Source: Rhodospirillales bacterium RIFCSPLOWO2_02_FULL_58_16
GTDB lineage: Bacteria > Pseudomonadota > Alphaproteobacteria > Rhodospirillales > 2-02-FULL-58-16
Reading direction: 5' to 3'
Assembly: GCA_001830425.1 (NCBI GenBank)
Contig: MIAA01000052.1
Coordinates: 134,154 to 177,549 of the forward strand
DNA length: 43,396 nucleotides
Positions 28,278 to 35,392 of this stretch are shown here, piece after piece; position 1 is the stretch's first letter; each line of letters starts with the position of its first letter. The translations under genes and the position numbers were made by a program. Below the pieces are notes generated by a model. That model searched no databases. It had not been told where the DNA came from and saw only the letters and a program-made list of their open reading frames with translations.

Positions 28278-29581
28278 ATTTTTATAGGAAAGGCAGGCGG
28301 CGCCGATTTGATGTGAACGTCCATCTTGGGACTGGGGATAGAGATGCCGTGCTCCTGAAACCTGTCCCAGATGCCGAGCATAATCTCGCTCTTGACGTTG
28401 GCGATGCCGTTCTGGGGATCGTCGATCCAGCACCTGACCTCGATATTGACGGAACTGTCGCCGAATCCGATCAGAAGGCATTCCGGGCGCGGAGTCTTGA
28501 GTATCCGCGCCGCGTTGTCGGCGGCGTCCAGGCATAGCTTCATGGCGCGGCGGATGTCACAATCATAGGCGACGCCGACCGGCGCCCTCAGGCGCAGCAG
28601 CGAGTTGGTGTGGGACCAGTTCTCGACGCGCTGGGTGATCAGTTCTTCATTGGGAATCAAATGTTCGGCGCCGTCCTGGGTAAGCACCGAGACATAACGC
28701 GCCCCCAGCGCATTGATCGAGCCGTAGGTATCGCCGATAGCGATGATGTCGCCGGGCTTTACCGACTTGTCCATCAATAAAATCAGGCCGCTGATCAGGT
28801 TTGACACCACCTTTTGCAGGCCGAAGCCGATGCCGACGCCGACGGCGCCGCCGAACACGGTGAAGGCGGTCATGTCGATGCCGACGTTGCTCAATGCCGC
28901 CATGACGGCGATGGCGATCAGCGATATGCTGAGGAACTTGCTGAACAGCACCTTGACCGAAGGCGTCAGGTTGGGAGAACTCCTGATGCGTTGCTCCAAA
29001 ACATCGGACAGGGTGGTGGCGATCCACAAAAAGACGGCCAGCGTCAATGCCCCTTTGATCACCGTCAGCGCCGACAGCCTAAGCTCGCCCAGCATGATGT
29101 ACATGCTGTCCAGGAACCCGATGGCCGGGTCGAGGAGGTTGACTATGTTCAGTGCGGCGATGGTCCAGGCGGTGACGGCGATGAACTTGGACCAGACAGG
29201 ATCGCGGACCAGCCCCGAAGTCAGGCGGATGACTATCCAGGCGGCGAGAAGACTGACCGTGATGGTCATCAGATGGTGGGGCCGGCCGGCGCCGGCGGCG
29301 ATGGCCGTCAACAGCCATTGCGCGGCCAGCCAGGTAAGCGGTAGGCTGAGCAATTCGGCATGGTTGACAACCGGATCGAAACGCTTGTTAAACCAGGGCT
29401 GTGTCTTGAGCCTGCCGAACAGGCCGGTCACCCTGGACTCGGCCTTGCGGGCAATCAGAAAAACAGCGGCGATGACCAGTATCTGGACCAGATTGCCGAC
29501 GACCAGGACATTCCCCAGGAACCATGTCCTGGCTTCTGTCAGGAGAGCTTGCAAGGCTTGCCAGTCAAAGAACGTATCCAT
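28259..29581 (-). CDS. MscS-family mechanosensitive ion channel
   Basis: The 440-residue protein has several N-terminal membrane helices (about residues 20-220) and the MscS core. The pore helix region GGAVGVGIGFGLQKVVSNLISGLILLMDKS is followed by the beta domain SVKPGDIIAIGDTYGSINALGARYVSVLTQDGAEHLIPNEEL. These channels release solutes under osmotic downshock. The extended N-terminus puts it with the larger MscS-like (YnaI/MscM-type) proteins. Its final codons and stop lie inside the inverted repeat at 28239-28277, so the C-terminus (ATDEH) may have been changed by the repeat. Confidence 0.9.
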   Translation of the reverse strand: MDTFFDWQALQALLTEARTWFLGNVLVVGNLVQILVIAAVFLIARKAESRVTGLFGRLKTQPWFNKRFDPVVNHAELLSLPLTWLAAQWLLTAIAAGAGRPHHLMTITVSLLAAWIVIRLTSGLVRDPVWSKFIAVTAWTIAALNIVNLLDPAIGFLDSMYIMLGELRLSALTVIKGALTLAVFLWIATTLSDVLEQRIRSSPNLTPSVKVLFSKFLSISLIAIAVMAALSNVGIDMTAFTVFGGAVGVGIGFGLQKVVSNLISGLILLMDKSVKPGDIIAIGDTYGSINALGARYVSVLTQDGAEHLIPNEELITQRVENWSHTNSLLRLRAPVGVAYDCDIRRAMKLCLDAADNAARILKTPRPECLLIGFGDSSVNIEVRCWIDDPQNGIANVKSEIMLGIWDRFQEHGISIPSPKMDVHIKSAPPAFPIKIATDEH

Positions 29582-29636
29582 AGGTCGATTGTATACCGTT
29601 TTTGCTTTACAATGACAAAAGAATGGCGGGCTATGC

Positions 29637-29665
29637 TTGACATGAGCATACCGTAGACGTATTCA
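29637..29665 (+). promoter_or_regulatory. Sigma-70-type promoter of hisG
   Basis: TTGACA (29637-29642), the full -35 consensus, is followed after 17 bp by TATTCA (29660-29665). Initiation would be near 29672, about 30 nt before the favoured hisG start at 29704. Confidence 0.55.
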
Positions 29666-29703
29666 CCCGCGTATCCTCATACCCGCACATGACAGAGAAG
29701 CAA

Positions 29704-30576
29704 ATGCCTAACCTGAGATTTGGAATTCCCAAGGGTAGCCTCGAAAACGCCACCATCGAGCTGTTTTCCCACGCCGGCTGGAACATATCGACCAGTTCGC
29801 GCAACTATTTCCCGACCGTCGATGACGATGAGATGACGTGCGCCTTGGTGCGCGCCCAGGAAATGGGACCGTATGTGGCCGGCGGCACGCTGGACGTGGG
29901 GCTTACCGGACAGGACTGGGTGAAAGAGACCAACGCCGATGTGGAGACGGTCTGCGATCTGGTCTATTCCAAGGCCTCCGACAAACCGGCGCGCTGGGTG
30001 CTGGTGGTGCGGCAGGACTCGCCCGTTAAATCGGTCAAGGACCTTGAGGGCAAAAAGGTCTCTACCGAACTGGTCGGCTATACCAGGCGTTGGCTGAAGG
30101 AAAACAACGTCAACGCCGAGGTGGAATTTTCGTGGGGCGCCACCGAGGCCAAGGTAGTCGAAGGGCTGGTGGACGCGGTGGTGGAAATCACCGAGACCGG
30201 CAGCACCATCAAGGCCCATGGCCTTCGCATCGTCTGCGATGTGTTGCGCACCCACACCGTCATGATCGCCAACAAGACGGCAATGGCCGATCCGTGGAAG
30301 AAACAAAAAATAGAGCAGATCGCCCTGCTGCTGAAAAGCGCCCTTGCCGCCCACGAGAAGGTGTTGATCAAGCTTAACGCCCCCAAGGACAAGATCGATG
30401 CGATCATAAAGCTCCTTCCCAGCCTCAACGGCCCCACCGTCAGTCACCTGTACAACAGCGACTGGCTGGCCGTGGAGACGGTGGTCAGCCGCAATCAGGT
30501 GCGCGATTTGATTCCCAGGCTGAAACTCGCCGGCGCCGAGGGAATCCTGGAACTGCCGCTGCACAAGGTCAGTTAA
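29704..30576 (+). CDS. hisG: ATP phosphoribosyltransferase HisG, long form
   Basis: HisG catalyses the first step of histidine synthesis, joining ATP and PRPP. The 290-residue protein starts with [18 protein letters not shown] and includes [12 protein letters not shown] and the PRPP-binding-type segment [23 protein letters not shown]. About 75 further residues form a C-terminal ACT-like domain ([24 protein letters not shown]), the feedback-inhibition module of long-form HisG. Long-form HisG does not need HisZ. The ATG at 29704 is preferred over 29689 because a purine-rich GAGAAG precedes it and it starts at the family N-terminus. Confidence 0.92.
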   Translation: MPNLRFGIPKGSLENATIELFSHAGWNISTSSRNYFPTVDDDEMTCALVRAQEMGPYVAGGTLDVGLTGQDWVKETNADVETVCDLVYSKASDKPARWVLVVRQDSPVKSVKDLEGKKVSTELVGYTRRWLKENNVNAEVEFSWGATEAKVVEGLVDAVVEITETGSTIKAHGLRIVCDVLRTHTVMIANKTAMADPWKKQKIEQIALLLKSALAAHEKVLIKLNAPKDKIDAIIKLLPSLNGPTVSHLYNSDWLAVETVVSRNQVRDLIPRLKLAGAEGILELPLHKVS

Positions 30577-30600
30577 CGGTTTGCAATCGAATGGAATCAT

Positions 30601-30705
30601 CCCCCCTCACCCAGCTTCGGGTAAGGCGCATCGTGCCGACGCGCCAACCCTGCGCAACCCTCTCCCCCCCGCAAATCGCGGGGGGAGAGGGAAGGGTGAG
30701 GGGGG
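30601..30705. repeat. Nested hairpin element between hisG and the glycosyltransferase fusion
   Basis: CCCCCCTCACCC (30601-30612) and GGGTGAGGGGGG (30694-30705) are perfect 12-bp outer arms. Inside are GGCGC/GCGCC (30625-30645) and a long CCCTCTCCCCCC/GGGGGGAGAGGG hairpin (30658-30691). It lies between two convergent genes and may act as a bidirectional terminator, but it has the form of a dispersed intergenic repeat. Confidence 0.75.
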
Positions 30706-30710
30706 TGGCG

Positions 30711-32792
30711 TTATTTAAAAATGTCTTTGGCGACTCTGCCGAACAGCCGCAAGGTCAACGGCCGATTGAAAAGCACATTGGTCGACATGGCGCACTCGTA
30801 GGTGCACATACATCTCGAGTCTTTGATCCGTTTGCGTAGTTTTTGCGCTTCCGGAGATTTGATTATATCTTTGAAAGACGGCGACGATTCTGCTTCCGAC
30901 AGCGCGCCGATGGAGTCGTCAAGCACCTCGCAGGGCTGAACCCGACCATCCTCGAAGATGATATAGCTCAGGGTTCCGGCGGTGCACGGCGTTACGAACT
31001 CATTATTCTTCGCCACCCGGTAGATGAGTTCTTTTTGCATTATTTCCTTGGCCTTTAACAGTTTTCCGGCAAAAAATCCGTAATTTTTTGAGAGGGAATC
31101 TTTTAATATTTTCTCATAGGCCTTAACCGTCAGGTAATACCCGTCGATGACTTCCTCGGGAACCGGAGGATGATCGAAAGAGTGATAACGGAAAAGATTT
31201 ATGGAGATGGCGCTGGGCCGGAAATCATCGGCGATCTCCTTGATGAAGGCCGGTGAAACCTTGTAATTATCAGGCGTTACCGTAGTGGTTACATTCAGGT
31301 ACAGATTCGGATAAAACTTTTGGAGAGGACGAAGCCGCTCCATTGTTTGCCTTGCGCGCCCGAATGAGCCTTCGCCCCGTATGGAATCATGAACTTGCCG
31401 GGGGCCGTCGAGGGAAAGAAACACCAGGAGGTTCATTCGCTCATGGCGTTGAAGAATTTCCTGAACCGCCCTGAAAGTCTTTTCCACATACCAGCCGTTG
31501 GTCGGAAGGCTGAATATGTGGGGGCGGCAATTGCGCTGTATAATCCCCGTTAATTCCACCAAATCATTTCTCAGAACAGGCTCTCCACCGGCCAGGGAAT
31601 ACCAGAGAACGGGACCGATCTCGCGGGTTGCCTTATCCACTGCGTTCAGACTCATCTCGCCGGGGTCTTTAGCGTCCAATTCCTCCTTATAGAAACAGTG
31701 CCTGCACCTGAGGTTACAGCGGGCCGTGACAAAATGAATGATTTGGATGGGAGACCCCGTTCGCGCTACCACGCACGCAAAAGCCATGAATAAATCCGAT
31801 AACGAACGAGCCTCTTCCAGCGCACGTTTTGAGTACCAGACTGCGGCTGAACTCGCTATGGCCGCCGTCACGGACATGCCGAGAAACGGCCACACCGCCA
31901 GGGCGCGCAGTTTCCAGGCCGGCGGCAGGCCTTTAAGCATGACGGGCCAAAGGGCCACAGGGCAGGCAAGCAGCAGCAACAAGATTCCGGCAATCGCCGG
32001 CGTCAACGACGCAGGAACAACCGCCGACAATACCGCCCAGAACGGAACAAGCGCCCCGGCAAGCCAGGTAAGAACAATTGCCGGGCCGAGCTTCGCTGAC
32101 GATCCCTTGAAAACATGCGGGTAACGCCGGCGGACCTGAAACGAATTGAATGCCTTGTGATAGTAGTCGGCAAGAAAGCCCTTGAAGTCGTAATTTTTGT
32201 AGTGGACCGCTTCGAAATCATGGGTAATCTCGAATTTAATTCCAAGATTTCGACAACGTGAAAAGAACTCTACATCTTCATAGGTTTCAATCGAGTTGTT
32301 GAATCCCCCGACCTCTTCAAAAAAATTTCGCAGCATAAGAAAATGCGAGGAAGCCCACCAGTCATCGGAATCCGACGATGGTTTTCTGGTCATCCGATAG
32401 TCCAGAATCAGGTTTTGCAACAGGGGAAAGAACGGATCATTTTCCCGGTCGGCTATATAATGCCCGCAAATAACGCTTTGAGTTTTTCTTCGTACCGCCT
32501 CGATAACGGCGCTCCGTGATCTTTCCGTAAAAACTACGTCGGAATCCACAAAGATCAGATACTCCCCCTTTGCCCTGGCGGCGCCTATATTTCTTGCCGC
32601 GCCGGCCGGAGTGCGCCTTTGCAGCCAAACCAGCGTTACGTCTTCATCGACAACATCCGGCTTTTCGGGCGATGAATCGACGACAATGATTTCAAGCGCC
32701 CCGATGCCCCGCAATGAATTGATCACCGTGGACAGATGGGGGCTTTTGTAGGACGGAATTATTATTGATAGAGAAAGATTCGTCATCGCCAT
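30711..32792 (-). CDS. Glycosyltransferase-2 / radical-SAM (SPASM) fusion protein
   Basis: One 693-residue frame carries two enzymes. Residues about 6-230 are a family-2 glycosyltransferase (LSIIIPSYKSP, the DXD-type FVDSD at 81-85, then SIETYEDVEFFSRC with the catalytic-region acidic residues). Residues about 236-320 hold two or three membrane helices. Residues about 350-690 are a radical-SAM domain with CNLRCRHC (Cys359, Cys363, Cys366), AGGEPVLR and LSLDGP. A SPASM-type auxiliary-cluster tail follows: Cys603-x12-Gly-x4-Cys621, then the CMCTYEC cluster (Cys661, 663, 667). Membrane tethering suggests action on a lipid-linked glycan or a membrane-bound peptide. The substrate is unknown, and no frame break is visible between the halves. 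Confidence 0.88.
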   Translation of the reverse strand: MAMTNLSLSIIIPSYKSPHLSTVINSLRGIGALEIIVVDSSPEKPDVVDEDVTLVWLQRRTPAGAARNIGAARAKGEYLIFVDSDVVFTERSRSAVIEAVRRKTQSVICGHYIADRENDPFFPLLQNLILDYRMTRKPSSDSDDWWASSHFLMLRNFFEEVGGFNNSIETYEDVEFFSRCRNLGIKFEITHDFEAVHYKNYDFKGFLADYYHKAFNSFQVRRRYPHVFKGSSAKLGPAIVLTWLAGALVPFWAVLSAVVPASLTPAIAGILLLLLACPVALWPVMLKGLPPAWKLRALAVWPFLGMSVTAAIASSAAVWYSKRALEEARSLSDLFMAFACVVARTGSPIQIIHFVTARCNLRCRHCFYKEELDAKDPGEMSLNAVDKATREIGPVLWYSLAGGEPVLRNDLVELTGIIQRNCRPHIFSLPTNGWYVEKTFRAVQEILQRHERMNLLVFLSLDGPRQVHDSIRGEGSFGRARQTMERLRPLQKFYPNLYLNVTTTVTPDNYKVSPAFIKEIADDFRPSAISINLFRYHSFDHPPVPEEVIDGYYLTVKAYEKILKDSLSKNYGFFAGKLLKAKEIMQKELIYRVAKNNEFVTPCTAGTLSYIIFEDGRVQPCEVLDDSIGALSEAESSPSFKDIIKSPEAQKLRKRIKDSRCMCTYECAMSTNVLFNRPLTLRLFGRVAKDIFK

Positions 32793-32794
32793 GC

Positions 32795-32825
32795 TTGTCT
32801 ATGCAACCCGGAAGTTTGCTATAAT
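32795..32825 (+). promoter_or_regulatory. Possible sigma-70-type promoter for the GT-C-like gene
   Basis: TTGTCT (32795-32800) and TATAAT (32820-32825) are 19 bp apart, slightly long, in the 140-bp divergent space between the glycosyltransferase fusion and the plus-strand membrane protein. Initiation would be near 32832 with a leader of about 100 nt. Confidence 0.4.
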
Positions 32826-32932
32826 CCGCCATTTACCGGATATTGTCAGGTTGTTTGTGCATGACAAAAGAACACCCCCGGCGATGATCGGCAAAAGACC
32901 TATGTAGAGCGCGTTGAACTGAAAGGCGCCGA

Positions 32933-34441
32933 ATGCGATTATTTACAAATTTAGCCGTAGCGGGAGCGGCGTTGTGTTTGACGCTTTTTGCCGTAAGATT
33001 TTCTTCGGCGATCTCATTAACCGAGCCTTTGCAGCTTCACACCACCGGAGATGAATTCACAAATATATTTTATGTATGGAAGTATACCCAAGGTCAGCCG
33101 ATCTACAACGACCCTTATGAGAGTCCTTACAGCCTGTTTGTCTACAACCGGCTCTTTCCCGCCGTCTATGGGACGTTTTCCAAGGCGATAATGTGGGTTT
33201 TCTCGTTAGAGGACGCTTGGCTGCCGACCGTCTCCCGCCTCTTGACCCTGATCGCCGCCTTTGCAGGCGCGGCGGCATCATACATTTCATTCGTCCGGGC
33301 ATCGGAAGCCCATGATAATTCACGAAAGGCGTTATGCCTGGGGTTTGCGATTTTCATTATGTTCGGTCCCCTGATCGGCTTCTGGGCGCTGACGGTCAGG
33401 GCCGATCTTTGGGCCATGTTTTTTGAAATTATCGGCATTACGCTGTTTTTGGCTTATTACCCCCGCAAGCGCATTTCTGCCGTCTTGTTCGTGGTCGTCG
33501 CCGTGTATCTGGCCTGGTCCTTCAAGCAGGGCAATATTTTCTCGGCCGGAGGCGTCGGCCTGCTTTTGCTGGCGCGGCGCGACTGGAAGCCGTTGCTTGT
33601 TCTGGCGACGTTGCTTCCGACCGCCTGGGCCGTCACCTTTTACATCGGGGATGAACTTTGGCTCCGCTCCATCACGTTGAATGACTACCCGCTCCTGCCT
33701 ACCGTCGAACGGATGGTCCGAAACATGGCGAACTTCGGCGTTAAGTCCGGTCCCCTTTTATTTTTTCTCGCGGCCTTGGCGGCGGTCGCCTTCAAGTCAC
33801 GCGACCGCCTGATGTCCCTGTGGCGGAACGATGCGTTCATGCTCACTTCGGGAGCGGCGGCCTGCGCCCTGACCCTGTCCATCCCGGCAAGCGCCCAGCA
33901 CGGCGGGGCGGAAAACTACTTTTTTACCCTGTCCTATTTTCTCGGTTTAATGATCATGGCGAGTCTTCCCATGCTGGTTCGGGAAGGAGGGGCGGCGTTA
34001 AAGTGGCCCATATTGGCCGGAAGCGTCGGCTGGGGAACCTTGCTCGTTGCCGTTATTCTGGTTTTATCCGGCGTTGCCGGAGTTACCGACATACGCCCGC
34101 AACACGAGGCTTATACGCGCATGAAACAATGCGCCGACACCCTTCCCCGTCCGCTGTTTATTAACACCCCATACATGGGCCTGCCCTGGATGACGCCGGG
34201 AAATACCCCCTATGTCTTTTCATTCGTTTATTATAAGGAGCGGGCGCTGGGGAAAAAATTCCAGGACGGCGGCATCGGCGGCCTTATCGCCAAAGGCGCT
34301 TTCAACGCCGTCGTCGCCTTCGATTCAGAAGGAGTCGTCGATGGAGCGTCGCTGGACGGCTATACCCTGACGGAGCGCCCTCAGTGTCCCGATTTATACG
34401 TTTATCTGCGCAATCCTTCCGCTGAACAGGGCCGGAAATGA
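32933..34441 (+). CDS. Polytopic GT-C-like membrane glycosyltransferase candidate
   Basis: The 502-residue protein has about nine or ten membrane helices. An acidic pair in the first extracytoplasmic loop (HTTGDEFTNIFYVWKYTQGQ, about residues 37-56) resembles the catalytic loop of GT-C glycosyltransferases such as those in the ArnT/PMT superfamily. A YNDPYESPYSLFVYNRLFP segment follows, with a soluble C-terminal tail. Such enzymes move sugars from polyprenyl-phosphate donors. Specificity is not predictable. It overlaps the next gene by ATGA and belongs with the glycan island. Confidence 0.65.
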   Translation: MRLFTNLAVAGAALCLTLFAVRFSSAISLTEPLQLHTTGDEFTNIFYVWKYTQGQPIYNDPYESPYSLFVYNRLFPAVYGTFSKAIMWVFSLEDAWLPTVSRLLTLIAAFAGAAASYISFVRASEAHDNSRKALCLGFAIFIMFGPLIGFWALTVRADLWAMFFEIIGITLFLAYYPRKRISAVLFVVVAVYLAWSFKQGNIFSAGGVGLLLLARRDWKPLLVLATLLPTAWAVTFYIGDELWLRSITLNDYPLLPTVERMVRNMANFGVKSGPLLFFLAALAAVAFKSRDRLMSLWRNDAFMLTSGAAACALTLSIPASAQHGGAENYFFTLSYFLGLMIMASLPMLVREGGAALKWPILAGSVGWGTLLVAVILVLSGVAGVTDIRPQHEAYTRMKQCADTLPRPLFINTPYMGLPWMTPGNTPYVFSFVYYKERALGKKFQDGGIGGLIAKGAFNAVVAFDSEGVVDGASLDGYTLTERPQCPDLYVYLRNPSAEQGRK

Positions 34442-35391
34442 GCATCAATCTCTACGACTATAACAAAAATATTTACAGCCAGAACGGCGAGGATGGAATC
34501 ATCGAAAAATTGCTGTCCGTTTTAAATATGACCGGCGGTTATTTCGTTGAATTCGGCGCATGGGACGGAAAGCATTGGAGCAACGCCTATCATCTTTATG
34601 AAAAAGGCTGGAAAGGCTGTTTTATTGAAGGAGATCAAAAACGCTTCACGCGGCTTTGCGCCAACATTCCCGATGAGACCGTGCTGAAAATCAATGCCCT
34701 TGTTGAAGAAGACGGCGACAATTCACTCGACAGCCTGCTACAAAAACGCGGCGTTAAGGACATTGATTTCCTGTCTGTGGATATTGATTCCGATGACTTG
34801 CGGGTTTGGGAGGGAATAAAGCATTTCAACCCGAAAATAGTCATCGTTGAATATAATCCGGTTATTCCGTTCGACACCAGATACATAAATCCGAAGGGAA
34901 AAATGAATGGAAACTCGGCGCTTTCAATCCATGAATCCGCTAGGTCGCGCGGCTATGTCCTGATCGAAGGAACCAACACAAACCTGATATTCGTAAAGCC
35001 GGATATCATCAAGAACACAAAAATACGCGAAAAAACCTTGCAGGAAATAAAGGATCAGACCTTCCAGTTGAGATATTTTTTCAGTCAGGACGGAACCCTT
35101 CTGCACAATTACGAAAAAATAAATAATGAAGGCATCACTGAGTTATTCCCCATTCCGTGGTCGCTTTCATTCGGCATACAGCCTGTGCCTAAAATATTCC
35201 GGAAATACTATGACCGCGTTAATTACGGCAGCGTTTTGTTTTCATTCACGGCGGCAATTTTTCGATGCCCAATTCAGATGTTCAAGCTGGTGAGTTTGTT
35301 CATAAAGACTATTTTTCATGGCAGAACCCTCAAGAAATCCCTTTCGCTGCTCATGAACAAGGCGGCCCTGACAAAAAGTCTCAAAGAATAA
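34438..35391 (+). CDS. FkbM-like SAM-dependent methyltransferase
   Basis: The 317-residue protein has a class I methyltransferase N-terminus: SQNGEDGIIEKLLSV, then GYFVEFGAWDGKHWSNAYHL (the SAM-binding glycine loop region) and GCFIEGDQKRF, then DFLSVDIDSDDLRVWEGI. FkbM-type enzymes often methylate sugars in polysaccharides. The C-terminal 100 residues are less conserved and contain a short hydrophobic stretch. The gene is clearly more AT-rich than polA next to it, which suggests acquisition. It overlaps the upstream membrane glycosyltransferase gene by 4 bp and converges with polA. Confidence 0.72.
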   Translation: MSINLYDYNKNIYSQNGEDGIIEKLLSVLNMTGGYFVEFGAWDGKHWSNAYHLYEKGWKGCFIEGDQKRFTRLCANIPDETVLKINALVEEDGDNSLDSLLQKRGVKDIDFLSVDIDSDDLRVWEGIKHFNPKIVIVEYNPVIPFDTRYINPKGKMNGNSALSIHESARSRGYVLIEGTNTNLIFVKPDIIKNTKIREKTLQEIKDQTFQLRYFFSQDGTLLHNYEKINNEGITELFPIPWSLSFGIQPVPKIFRKYYDRVNYGSVLFSFTAAIFRCPIQMFKLVSLFIKTIFHGRTLKKSLSLLMNKAALTKSLKE

Positions 35392-35392
35392 T

